Positions 1 to 8,255 of a stretch of 64,000 bases of DNA are shown piece after piece. A program made the position numbers and the translations under genes. Source of the stretch: Pseudarthrobacter sp. fls2-241-R2A-127 (lineage in GTDB: Bacteria > Actinomycetota > Actinomycetes > Actinomycetales > Micrococcaceae); the NCBI RefSeq assembly GCF_030209355.1, contig NZ_JARVSF010000023.1, positions 124,001 to 188,000 on the forward strand. Reading direction: 5' to 3'. Numbering within the stretch: the first letter of the stretch is position 1; each line of letters starts with the position of its first letter. The notes under the pieces were generated by a model. That model worked only from the letters and a program-made list of their open reading frames with translations, searched no databases and was not told where the DNA came from.

Positions 1-898
1 TGCCGGCCAGGCCGGCCAGGATGGACATGTTCATCATGACCAGGAAGTTGACCTTCTTGGACTGCACGCCGGAGAGCTCGGCAGCGTGCCGGTTGCCGCC
101 CACCGCGTAAACGTGGCGGCCAACGACGGTGCGCGAGGAGATGAAGCCGTAGATCAGGACAAGCACTGCCAGGATCAGGCCCGGGATGGGGAAGGATGTG
201 CCGGGGCGGCCGGTGGCGAACAAGTACGTGGCGTACAGGATGGCGGCGCAGATCAGCACCAGCTTCAGCGCGGTAACCCACATCTCGGGAACTTCGGCGC
301 CCAGCGCTTTGGCCCGTGCCCTGGCGCGGAGTTCGCCCACGACGACGAACACCGCAACGGCAATGCCCATCAGGAGCGTGAGGTTGTTGAACCCGGTGTC
401 CGGTCCTACCTCGGGAAGATAGCCCGAACCCAGGTACTGGAAGTCTTCCGGGACGGGAATGGTGTTGGATTTGCCAACGAACTGGTTGAAACCGCGGAAC
501 AGGAGCATGCCGGCCAGGGTCACGATGAAGGCAGGGATGCCCACATACGCCGTCCACCAGCCTTGCCAGGCGCCAATGGCCGCGCCCAGGACAAGACCCA
601 GCAGGACGCCGGCCCACCAGGGGATGCCCCAGTCCCGGATGGCCAGGGCAACCGTAACCCCTACGAACGCGGCGACCGAGCCGACGGAGAGATCGATGTG
701 GCCGGCAATGATCACCAGGACCATGCCGATCGCCAGGATCAGGATGTAGGAGTTTCCGTTGAAGAGGTTGATGACGTTACCCGGAGTGAGGGTGCGGCCG
801 TCGGTGAAGATTTGGAAGAAAATGATCAGTGCAACCAAGGCGAAGATCATGCCGAATTGGCGGGTATTGCCGCCAAACAGCTTTTTGAGGGCGTTCAT
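1..898 (-). CDS. mmsB: Multiple-monosaccharide ABC transporter permease (MmsB/GguB/XylH type), 3' truncated
   Basis: This is the inner-membrane permease of a sugar ABC importer. The first 299 residues are present and the C-terminus lies beyond the left edge. The start ATG is the complement of 896-898, with AAGGA upstream. The protein is strongly hydrophobic, with repeated membrane segments from residue 14 onward. It carries the family motif IDLSVG at residues 68-73, typical of the RbsC/XylH/MmsB permeases (BPD_transp_2). The gene follows the double ATPase at 944-2503 by about 45 nt and is clearly in the same operon. The periplasmic-binding-protein gene (ChvE-like) is not in the window. The exact sugar cannot be read from the permease; xylose, arabinose, galactose or glucose are all possible for this family. 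Confidence 0.9.
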   Translation of the reverse strand, partial: MNALKKLFGGNTRQFGMIFALVALIIFFQIFTDGRTLTPGNVINLFNGNSYILILAIGMVLVIIAGHIDLSVGSVAAFVGVTVALAIRDWGIPWWAGVLLGLVLGAAIGAWQGWWTAYVGIPAFIVTLAGMLLFRGFNQFVGKSNTIPVPEDFQYLGSGYLPEVGPDTGFNNLTLLMGIAVAVFVVVGELRARARAKALGAEVPEMWVTALKLVLICAAILYATYLFATGRPGTSFPIPGLILAVLVLIYGFISSRTVVGRHVYAVGGNRHAAELSGVQSKKVNFLVMMNMSILAGLAG

Positions 899-943
899 GG
901 TGTCAGTCCTTGTGTCCGGAAGGTTCTGGGGTTTGCCAGAAGG

Positions 944-2503
944 TCAGGCGGCTTTTCGGTTAGCGGAGGTCATCAGTTTCATCAGGCTTTCCTGGCTGGC
1001 CTCGTCTTTGTTCAGGACACCGGTGATGGCGCCTTCGAAGATGGTGTAGATACGGTCCGACAGGCCCAGGAGCTCGGGAAGCTCCGAGGAAATCACGATG
1101 ACGCCCTTGCCCTGGTTGGCGAGCTGCTGGATGATGCCGTAGATCTCATACTTGGCGCCGACATCGATACCGCGGGTTGGCTCGTCGAGGATCAGCAGGT
1201 CCGGGTCGGTGAACATCCACTTGGCGAGGACCACTTTTTGCTGGTTGCCGCCGGAGAGTTTGGCAACGCCTTCCTGGACGGACGGCGTCTTGGTCCGCAG
1301 CGACTTGCGGTACTGCTCCGCGACCGTGAACTCCTGGTTGGCGTCAACCACGAAGTTGTGGCTGATTTTGCGGAGGTTGGCAGCCACGGTGGTGGTCTTG
1401 ATGTCGTCCAGGAGGTTCAGGCCCAGGGACTTGCGGTCCTCGGTGACGTAGCCCAGTCCGGCGTCGATGGCCTGGCGAACGTTCTTCAGGACCACTTCCT
1501 TGCCGTCCTTGTAGATGTGGCCGTCGATGAAGCGGCCGTAAGACCGGCCGAAGACCGAGCGGGCCAGTTCAGTGCGCCCTGCGCCCATGAGCCCGGCGAA
1601 GCCGACGATTTCCCCACGGCGGACGAAGAAGTTTGAACCCTTGCACACCAGGCGGTCCTGCATGGCGGGGTGGCCGACGGTCCAGTCCTTGACCTCGAAA
1701 AACACCTCGCCGATCTTGGGAGTGTGGTCCGGGAACCGGGATTCCAGGGTCCGGCCCACCATGCCCTTGATGATCCGGTCCTCGTCCACGCCGTCCTTCT
1801 TGACGTCCAGGGTCTCGATGGATTTGCCGTCGCGGATGATGGTGATCGAATCGGCAACCTGCTCAATTTCGTTGAGTTTGTGCGAAATGATGATCGAGGT
1901 GATGCCCTTGGCCTTCAGGCCCAGCATCAGGTCCAGCAGATGCTGGGAGTCCGACTCGTTGAGGGCGGCGGTGGGCTCGTCAAGGATCAAGATCTTCACG
2001 GACTTGTTCAAGGCCTTGGCAATTTCCACCAGCTGCTGCTTGCCGACGCCGATTTCCTTGATGGGAGTGTCCGGATCATCCCGCAAGCCAACCCGGGCCA
2101 GCAGGTCCAGGGACCGCAGCCGGGCTTCGGCCCAGTCGATGACGCCCCGCTTGGTGGGTTCGTTGCCCAGGAAGATGTTCTCCATGATGGACAGTTCCGG
2201 GATCAGCGCCAGTTCCTGGTGGATGATCACGATTCCGGCGTGTTCGCTGGCCCTGATGTCCCGGAACTGCTGGACCTGGCCCTGGTAAACGATGTCGCCG
2301 TCGTAGCTGCCGTAGGGGTAGACACCGGACAGAACCTTCATGAGCGTGGATTTGCCGGCGCCGTTTTCGCCGCAGATGGCGTGGATTTCGCCGGCCCGGA
2401 CCCGGAGGCTCACGTTCGACAAGGCTTTAACGCCGGGGAATTCCTTGGTGATGGACCGCATCTCGAGGATGACCGGATCCGTGTGCGTGGTCTGGGACGT
2501 CAT
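944..2503 (-). CDS. mmsA: Multiple-monosaccharide ABC transporter ATP-binding protein (MmsA/GguA type)
   Basis: This 519-residue protein holds two nucleotide-binding domains in one chain, as usual for sugar importers of the RbsA/XylG/MmsA class. The first domain has Walker A GENGAGKST at residues 45-53 and Walker B ILILDEPTAAL. The second has a degenerate P-loop (GLMGAGRTE, lysine replaced by arginine), but a good signature LSGGNQQK and Walker B LLILDEPTRGID. That asymmetry is normal in this family. The start MTSQTTHT is chosen because GGAGGGTT lies just upstream; a longer frame starting 15 codons earlier would swallow this ribosome-binding site. The protein energises the permease at 1-898 and is probably controlled by the ROK repressor encoded upstream. 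Confidence 0.93.
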   Translation of the reverse strand: MTSQTTHTDPVILEMRSITKEFPGVKALSNVSLRVRAGEIHAICGENGAGKSTLMKVLSGVYPYGSYDGDIVYQGQVQQFRDIRASEHAGIVIIHQELALIPELSIMENIFLGNEPTKRGVIDWAEARLRSLDLLARVGLRDDPDTPIKEIGVGKQQLVEIAKALNKSVKILILDEPTAALNESDSQHLLDLMLGLKAKGITSIIISHKLNEIEQVADSITIIRDGKSIETLDVKKDGVDEDRIIKGMVGRTLESRFPDHTPKIGEVFFEVKDWTVGHPAMQDRLVCKGSNFFVRRGEIVGFAGLMGAGRTELARSVFGRSYGRFIDGHIYKDGKEVVLKNVRQAIDAGLGYVTEDRKSLGLNLLDDIKTTTVAANLRKISHNFVVDANQEFTVAEQYRKSLRTKTPSVQEGVAKLSGGNQQKVVLAKWMFTDPDLLILDEPTRGIDVGAKYEIYGIIQQLANQGKGVIVISSELPELLGLSDRIYTIFEGAITGVLNKDEASQESLMKLMTSANRKAA

Positions 2504-2591
2504 GAGCCCTAACCCTCCAATGCAATGACTTCTTTGTCCGGCCGGCAAAGCGCAGGGCCGTCTGAACCAAAAGTAAACTGGATCACAGCTA

Positions 2592-2613
2592 TTGTCGTCA
2601 AGTCTTTAACGCA
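2592..2613 (-). promoter_or_regulatory. Probable ROK-repressor operator and -35 region of the sugar ABC operon
   Basis: On the plus strand the motif reads TTGTCGTCAAG, then TCT, then TTAACGCA. The same motif, with one substitution in the first block and a different 3-base spacer, lies at 3853-3874 in front of the ROK gene. On the coding (minus) strand the motif contains TTGAC, a good -35 element, so a bound repressor would cover the promoter. The similarity is seen directly; the assignment to the ROK regulator is inference. Confidence 0.6.
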
Positions 2614-2634
2614 ATTGCCCGATAACGAAATGGT

Positions 2635-3825
2635 CTACGACCTGCGGATACCGGCATGCTGGAACACCAAAGCGGCTGCTCCCAAGGCCTCGGCGCGGTC
2701 ACCCAGTGAGGACATGGCAAGGGTTGTGGTTTCGCCGATCACCGGCACGGCGTGCCGGATCAGCCCCCGGCGGATCGGGTCCAGCAGGATGTTGCCCAGA
2801 CCTGCCAGCGGGCCGCCCACCACGATGACCTCGGGGTTGATCAGGTTGGCAACATTGCCCAGGGCGCGGCCCACCGCCAGGCCTGCATCGTCCACCACGC
2901 GGAGGGTGGCAGAGTCCCGGTTCAAGGCTTTCCTGACGATGTCCGCGGGGGTCAGCGGCCTGTCCTCGCCGCGGCTCAGGAGCTCGATCATAGTGGTGGT
3001 GGATGCGATGGTTTCCAGGCACCCGCGGTTCCCGCAGCGGCACACGAGTCCTTGCTCGTGGATGGTGGCATGGCCGATTTCGCCGGTGATCCCCACGTTG
3101 CCGTAGTACGGTGCGCCGTTGAGGATCAGGCCGGCTCCGATGCCGGAACCGATCTTCAGGAACATCAGGTTGCTGACCCCCGAGTGCTGTCCCCACGTGA
3201 CCTCGGACCACGCCCCGAGATTCGCGTCATTGTCAACAAATACGGGGATTCTCAAGGTTTGCTCAAGGTGCTGGAGGATGTTGATGCCCACCCATTCGGG
3301 AAGGATCGCCCCCTGCGCCACCGTGCCCGTGCGACGGTCAATGGGGCCTGGAATTCCGACGCCGGCGCCCACCACGTAGCTGCGTTCCACCCCGCTTTCG
3401 CGGAGCAGTTTCTCCAGCAGGTCCACGGCCGCCTGGATGCCGTCGTCCGCCTGGTGGCCCAGCGGGAGCATGACGGATTCTTCGGCGATGACGTGGTAGC
3501 TGAGGGAGGCAAGGACCACCCGCAGGTGCCGGCGGCCGAAGTCAATGCCGACCGCCACGGCGCCGTTGCTGTTGAGCCGCACGTTCAGTGCCCGGCGGCC
3601 GGAACTGGTAATCGGTTCGGTTGAGGCCAGGCCGGAATCCAGCATGATCTTGACGATGTTCGAGACGGTGGCGGTCGAGAGCCCCGTCTGCCTGGCGAGC
3701 TCCGCCTGCGTGGACGGGCCCCCCATAAGTGCCTCAATGATCCGTTGCTGGTTCAGCTGCCGCAGGGCTGACTGTGAGCCGGGGTTCTTGGGCTTGCTCC
3801 TCGTTGAGCGCGTGGTTGCGGACAT
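2635..3825 (-). CDS. ROK family transcriptional regulator (NagC/XylR type)
   Basis: This 396-residue protein has an N-terminal winged helix-turn-helix (about residues 22-75, ALMGGPSTQAELARQTGLS) followed by a ROK sugar-kinase-like domain beginning VGIDFGRRHLRVVLA. The ROK zinc motif is present as CRCGNRGCLE. A partly conserved sugar-binding and nucleotide fold follows, as in repressors that sense a free sugar. Its gene lies directly upstream of, and in the same direction as, the sugar ABC operon. It therefore most likely represses that operon and itself through the shared motif at 2592-2613 and 3853-3874. The inducer is not identifiable from the sequence. Confidence 0.92.
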   Translation of the reverse strand: MSATTRSTRSKPKNPGSQSALRQLNQQRIIEALMGGPSTQAELARQTGLSTATVSNIVKIMLDSGLASTEPITSSGRRALNVRLNSNGAVAVGIDFGRRHLRVVLASLSYHVIAEESVMLPLGHQADDGIQAAVDLLEKLLRESGVERSYVVGAGVGIPGPIDRRTGTVAQGAILPEWVGINILQHLEQTLRIPVFVDNDANLGAWSEVTWGQHSGVSNLMFLKIGSGIGAGLILNGAPYYGNVGITGEIGHATIHEQGLVCRCGNRGCLETIASTTTMIELLSRGEDRPLTPADIVRKALNRDSATLRVVDDAGLAVGRALGNVANLINPEVIVVGGPLAGLGNILLDPIRRGLIRHAVPVIGETTTLAMSSLGDRAEALGAAALVFQHAGIRRS

Positions 3826-3852
3826 GCTAAGAAGATTGCCCTATCGCTCCTC

Positions 3853-3874
3853 TTGTAGTCAAGAAGTTAACGCA
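3853..3874 (-). promoter_or_regulatory. Probable ROK operator upstream of the regulator gene
   Basis: This second copy of the motif described at 2592-2613 reads TTGTAGTCAAG, then AAG, then TTAACGCA on the plus strand; 18 of 22 positions are identical between the copies. On the minus strand it includes TTGACT as a likely -35 element for the ROK gene, 28 bp from its start codon. The overlapping short palindrome TCTTG-N4-CAAGA spans 3851-3864. Confidence 0.6.
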
Positions 3875-4061
3875 TAGCGACGGTTGGATGGCTGAAGAAC
3901 TCGGCAGAAGGCGGCCGCGCGCCACGCCCGTGCATTCCGTCCCGCAGCAGGGGTGAACGGGTCCAAACGACCCACGGCTTTCCCGGCGGCGCTGGCTACG
4001 CTGGAGGAAGTGAACAGTTCGGCCCGTCCAGTTCGCATGGGCAGGCATACAGAAGGTGGTA

Positions 4062-4943
4062 ATGATGCTGCTGTCCGTCCTGCAGGCGAATGCCGCGGTC
4101 CTGGACGTTGAGGCCAATCTCCGAATCATTGATGAGGCTGCCAACCGCGCCGCCCGCGCCGGTGCAGGCCTGCTGCTGACGCCGGAGCTGTTCCCCGTGG
4201 GCTACGCGCCGCTGCGGCTGCGGGACGATCTGGACCCGGCAACCCTTCCGGCCATTCGCGAACGCCTGGCAGGCATCGCCCGCCGCAACGGGATTGGCCT
4301 CGTCTACAGCCTCCCGGCCGTCGCCGACGCCGAGGCCGACGCCGCACCCGGGGAAGTGGACCGCGCGGGCGGTCCCTGCTGGCACATTTCCGCCTCGCTG
4401 GTGGATGCCGGCGGTGCAGAACTTCTCCGGTACGCCAAGGTGCACCTTTTTGGCGACGAGGAGCGCCAGGCGTTCGTTGCGGCCAGCGAGCCGCCCGCCG
4501 TCGTCGACTTCCTCGGTATCCGCACCTCACTGCTGATCTGCTACGACATCGAATTCCCCGAGGCCGCCAGGGCCGCAGCCGCCCGCGGCGCGGAACTGCT
4601 GCTGGTACCGACCGCCTTGTCCGCCGGTTATGAGGCCGTGCCCCAGGTTCTTGTCCGCGCCCGCGCGCTGGAAAGCCAGCTAAACGTGGCGTACGCCAAC
4701 CACTGTGGCACGGAGGGTTCCTACACATTCGGCGGGGGAAGCGTGGTGGCGGGGCCGGATGGCGGCCTGCTGGCCGCAGCGGGGAATGCCGCGGAACTGC
4801 TGTTCGCCACGGTGGGTCCGGAGGCCGTCCGCGCCGCCAGGGACGACGTGCCGTACCTGAGGGAGCGCAGACCCGGGCTGTACCGCGAGTGGGAGGCCGG
4901 CCTCGCAGACGGAACGGGCCGGCCCTCGGATCACCAGGATTAG
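4062..4943 (+). CDS. davA: Carbon-nitrogen hydrolase, probable 5-aminovaleramide amidohydrolase (DavA-like)
   Basis: This 293-residue nitrilase-superfamily amidase has the catalytic triad Glu42 (TPELFPVGY), Lys126 (YAKVHLFGD) and Cys160 (LLICYDIEFPE). The blocks LLICYDIEFPE, ELLLVPTA and VRARALESQ, and the C-terminal PYL..R segment, closely resemble Pseudomonas putida DavA as I recall it. DavA hydrolyses 5-aminovaleramide to 5-aminovalerate in the lysine monooxygenase route. The neighbouring DavB-like enzyme at 8252-9985 would make exactly that amide. The start is placed at the ATG at 4062, with AGAAGG just upstream; an in-frame GTG at 4056 is also possible. The stop overlaps the 3' end of the convergent pucR-type gene by 4 bp. 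Confidence 0.8.
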   Translation: MMLLSVLQANAAVLDVEANLRIIDEAANRAARAGAGLLLTPELFPVGYAPLRLRDDLDPATLPAIRERLAGIARRNGIGLVYSLPAVADAEADAAPGEVDRAGGPCWHISASLVDAGGAELLRYAKVHLFGDEERQAFVAASEPPAVVDFLGIRTSLLICYDIEFPEAARAAAARGAELLLVPTALSAGYEAVPQVLVRARALESQLNVAYANHCGTEGSYTFGGGSVVAGPDGGLLAAAGNAAELLFATVGPEAVRAARDDVPYLRERRPGLYREWEAGLADGTGRPSDHQD

Positions 4944-6556
4944 CCGCCGTCCGCCGCCCCCTCCGTCAACGCGTCCGCGTACTGCAGGGCGATCCACAGC
5001 TCTGCCCGCACCTGCGCCTGGTTCAGGTCCATTCCGAGCAGATCGGCAAGGACCCCAACCTGCCGCCGCACACTGTTCCGGTGAAGTCCCAGCCGCTTGG
5101 CGGAGCCGTCCCAGCTGCCGTTCTCGGTGAGCCAGCCGCGCAGCACTGCCAACAACGGATCCCGCCGGTCCGGTTCGAGAGCCAGGACCGGATGAAGGAG
5201 CCGTTCCGCCAGCATGGTCCCTGCTTCGCGGCCCAGCAGGCCTGCCACCGACCACTGGACCTCGTCGGCGCGCACACTGTGCCCGCTTCTTTGCACCTGG
5301 CTCCGCAGCGAGCTTGCACCTTGGTACGCGGCGGCAAGGCCGGTCAGCTCGGTGGGTTCGCCGATCACCAGGCGCCACCCGAGCTTCTCGACCTCGGCCA
5401 GCAGGGAATCGTCCACCCTCAGCCGGGTCACCGCGGCGAATCCGTAATCGGTGATTTCCACCAGTTTGGTGTCGAACAGGCGACGCCACTGCAGGAGTTC
5501 CCTGACAGGGCTGTCGCCGGCAGGCCACTCCGGGGCGTCCATTTTGATGCCTTGCACTACCCGCATGGCCGCGGACCGGGTGGAGGAGAGGCTCTGAGCC
5601 ATCAGATCCCGGAGTGCGTTCAGGTGCCTGCTGCCCCCACTGGTGAGGCTTTCGGGATGCAGCAGGACCGCCGTGGCCAGCTGGCTGGGGGCCAGCGAGC
5701 CGCTGGTGCGCTGCCGCACCAACAGTTCCAGGAGCCCGACGGCAGACTGGACAACATTGTTCTGCGCCGGCGTCAACGCCGCATCTGAACCGAGAACCAG
5801 CGCGCCCAGGTTGGCGTCCTTGGTGCTGCGCAGCGGATGGCCCACCACCAGTGCCGAACCGGGCTGGTCAAACCCGTCCATCTCCACCCGGGGTCCGCTG
5901 CCGGACAGCAGGCGTTTGAGCATGGGTTCCAGCAGGGAAAGTTCGACGGCGGGGCTGCCGCCGCCATTGGTGCCGCGGGCCCGCACCCGGCCGTCCGCTC
6001 CCACCATGACCGCCCACACGGGCACGCGCTGGACCAGCGCCGCCAGCAGTTCGTGTTCCGGCCGGGGGGAGAGGACTGCGCGCATCAACTGCCGGTTGGT
6101 CTCCGCCAATTGCCTGAAGACCCTCGCATTGTCAGACTCAAGAAGCTGCGAGAACTGAAGGCCGATGGCAGCGAAGGGGAGTGACTCCGGCACCTCGAAC
6201 AGCGTGAGGTTGTGCCGCCGGCACGCGTCGATGACCACGTCCGGGACGGCGTCGAAGTATGGCCTGATCCCGAATCCCAAAGCCGCCACCTTGGCATCCA
6301 CAAGCCGCCGGACGTAAGCGTCCACACTGGCGGGCGCTCCGCCGCTGCCCAGGAACGGGAGGCCGGCCGTCAGCAGGAACTCGCCCTCCGGGAGGTAGGG
6401 GGTCGGATCCTCCAGTTCGCTGGGCTCGACCCACCGCAGCAGCCGTCCGCCGCTGCCGCCGTCGTGGAGCGTCTTCAACAGCGGCGGCAGCTGGTCAAGG
6501 AACTGCTGGAGGGTGACGAAGCTCAGCCGCCCGCTGTCCGCGGGCTCAGCAGGCAT
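4940..6556 (-). CDS. PucR family transcriptional regulator
   Basis: This 538-residue regulator begins with a PucR-type sensory domain (about residues 12-130, containing GEFLLTAGL and the VPESLPFAAI block). It ends with the PucR C-terminal helix-turn-helix (about residues 465-525, LLAVLRGWLTENGSWDGSAKRLGLHRNSVRRQV). The middle is a weakly conserved GGDEF-like or GAF-like region. The gene lies between the amidase and the permease-monooxygenase pair, convergent with the first and divergent from the second. Such regulators usually activate the adjacent catabolic genes in response to substrate, so this is probably the lysine-pathway activator (inference). The inverted repeat at 6667-6684 in the divergent intergenic region is a candidate binding site. 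Confidence 0.88.
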   Translation of the reverse strand: MPAEPADSGRLSFVTLQQFLDQLPPLLKTLHDGGSGGRLLRWVEPSELEDPTPYLPEGEFLLTAGLPFLGSGGAPASVDAYVRRLVDAKVAALGFGIRPYFDAVPDVVIDACRRHNLTLFEVPESLPFAAIGLQFSQLLESDNARVFRQLAETNRQLMRAVLSPRPEHELLAALVQRVPVWAVMVGADGRVRARGTNGGGSPAVELSLLEPMLKRLLSGSGPRVEMDGFDQPGSALVVGHPLRSTKDANLGALVLGSDAALTPAQNNVVQSAVGLLELLVRQRTSGSLAPSQLATAVLLHPESLTSGGSRHLNALRDLMAQSLSSTRSAAMRVVQGIKMDAPEWPAGDSPVRELLQWRRLFDTKLVEITDYGFAAVTRLRVDDSLLAEVEKLGWRLVIGEPTELTGLAAAYQGASSLRSQVQRSGHSVRADEVQWSVAGLLGREAGTMLAERLLHPVLALEPDRRDPLLAVLRGWLTENGSWDGSAKRLGLHRNSVRRQVGVLADLLGMDLNQAQVRAELWIALQYADALTEGAADGG

Positions 6557-6666
6557 GGCTCACCGAGGTGTCGCAGGAGCTTCCCGGGTCCGCCTGGACG
6601 GTGACCGGGTATTGTGCATAAAGTCTCATGCTTGGACACTATAGGTCATTTTGCACCGTTCTGAGA

Positions 6667-6684
6667 GTTGGCTCACATGCCAAC
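6667..6684. promoter_or_regulatory. Perfect inverted repeat, candidate PucR operator
   Basis: GTTGGC and GCCAAC are separated by 6 bases, giving a perfect two-fold symmetric site in the 172-bp gap between the divergent regulator and permease genes. It lies 45 bp before the permease start. The symmetry is seen directly; the binding protein is inferred from position only. Confidence 0.45.
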
Positions 6685-6728
6685 CTTGGGGAGGGGAAAC
6701 CGAAAACTACTCTGAAGGGACGTCAACG

Positions 6729-8255
6729 GTGACTGTGCCTGTGACCACCGAAAAACCCATTGCGCCGGAAGCTTCCCGGCCGCGGCTGGCGGATCAGCTC
6801 CTGCGCCGCAAACCGATCGGCCAGATGGTCAGTGAAGCCGGAAGCGGTGAGGGCGGCACCGCCCTGGTCCGCAGCTTCGGCGTCCTCCACCTCACCATGA
6901 TCAGTGTCGGCGCCACGCTCGGGACCGGAATCCTGGTGATCCTTGGAGAGTCGGTTCCGCTGGCCGGCCCGGCCATCTGGATCTCATTCGTCATTGCCGG
7001 CCTGGCCGCGCTGCTCTCTGCAGTCTCCTATGCCGAAATGGCCGGCCTGGTTCCGGTCGCGGGCTCCAGCTACTCCTATTCCTACGCCACCATGGGCGAG
7101 GGCATGGCGTGGATCTGCGGGTGGTGCCTGGTCCTTGAGTACGCCGTTTCCGTGGCGGCAGTAGCCGTTGGTGCGGGCCAGTACGTCAATGAGGCGTTGG
7201 CGGTGTTTGGGCAGGTACTTCCTGATGCCATGTCCCAGCCGCCAGGCGACGGCGGGTTGGTGAACATCCCGGCGATGGCCATCGTGGTCCTGGCCATGGT
7301 CCTGCTGGTCCGCGGTGCCAGGGAAAGCGCCTGGATCAACACGGCCGTGGTCATCATCAAGATCGGCATCCTGCTCTTCTTCTGCGCCGTTGCCTTTACC
7401 GCCTTCAACGCAGGCAACTTCGAACCGCTCTTGCCCATGGGAGCCGCCGGTGTTTCCGCAGCGGCCTCGCGGGTGTTCTTCTCCTACATCGGCTTTGATG
7501 CCGCCTCCACCGCGGGCGAAGAAGCCAGGAATCCCAAGCGCGACCTTCCCCGCGCCATCCTGCTTTCCATGGTGATCGTCACCAGCGTCTACGTCCTGGT
7601 GGCGGTCGCCGCCATCGGCGCCCGGCCCTGGGGCTGGTTTGACGGTACCGAGGCCGCCCTGGTCCAGATCCTCGAGGAGACCACCCACCAGCCGTGGATT
7701 GCACTGGTTTTCTCCATTGGCGCTGTCCTTGCCATTGCCAGCATCGTCCTCACCGTGCTGTACGGCCAGACACGCATCCTGCTCTCGATGTCCCGGGACG
7801 GCCTGGTGCCCAGGGTCTTCGGGCGTGTGTCCGCCCGCACCGGCACCCCTGCCGCCGGAACGCTCATCGTGGGAACCGCCGTCGCCCTGACCGCGGGACT
7901 CGTGCCGCTCGGCGCGCTGGCGGATGCCACCAGCATCGGAACACTGTTCGCCTTCGCCCTGGTCAACGTCGCCGTCATCTACCTGCGGCGCAACCGCCCG
8001 GACCTGGAGCGCAGCTTCCGGGTTCCCCTGTACCCGGTGACACCGGTGCTGGGAACGCTCATGTGCGCATATCTGATGGCGAACCTCGGTGCCGATACCT
8101 GGGTTGTCTTCGGCGCCTGGATGCTTGTGGGGATCGCCATCTACTTCGGCTATGGACGCCGGAACTCCAAGGTAGCGGCCCTGAGCGAGTCCGACTACCG
8201 TGAACTGACCGCCAAGGCCCCGCGCCAGGAACCTGTGAAAGCAGAACACTCATGA
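6729..8255 (+). CDS. APC family amino acid permease (candidate lysine transporter)
   Basis: This 508-residue integral membrane protein belongs to the amino acid-polyamine-organocation family, with about 12 hydrophobic segments starting near residue 50 (SVGATLGTGILVILGES, the typical TM1 GTGI motif). The block FFSYIGFDAASTAGEEARNPKRDLPRAI is the family's TM6 consensus followed by the loop. The start is set at GTG 6729, with GAAGGGA upstream; the frame stays open further upstream but without a ribosome-binding site. The stop overlaps the start of the monooxygenase gene (ATGA), so the two are co-transcribed and probably translationally coupled. Context suggests import of the substrate of that enzyme, lysine. 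Confidence 0.88.
   Translation: MTVPVTTEKPIAPEASRPRLADQLLRRKPIGQMVSEAGSGEGGTALVRSFGVLHLTMISVGATLGTGILVILGESVPLAGPAIWISFVIAGLAALLSAVSYAEMAGLVPVAGSSYSYSYATMGEGMAWICGWCLVLEYAVSVAAVAVGAGQYVNEALAVFGQVLPDAMSQPPGDGGLVNIPAMAIVVLAMVLLVRGARESAWINTAVVIIKIGILLFFCAVAFTAFNAGNFEPLLPMGAAGVSAAASRVFFSYIGFDAASTAGEEARNPKRDLPRAILLSMVIVTSVYVLVAVAAIGARPWGWFDGTEAALVQILEETTHQPWIALVFSIGAVLAIASIVLTVLYGQTRILLSMSRDGLVPRVFGRVSARTGTPAAGTLIVGTAVALTAGLVPLGALADATSIGTLFAFALVNVAVIYLRRNRPDLERSFRVPLYPVTPVLGTLMCAYLMANLGADTWVVFGAWMLVGIAIYFGYGRRNSKVAALSESDYRELTAKAPRQEPVKAEHS

Noticed and set aside
86..1636. Long plus-strand open frame (516 codons) across the sugar ABC genes
   Set aside because: It is antisense to a permease and an ATPase with full family motifs; its translation is low-complexity and without a domain, as expected of GC-rich shadow frames.
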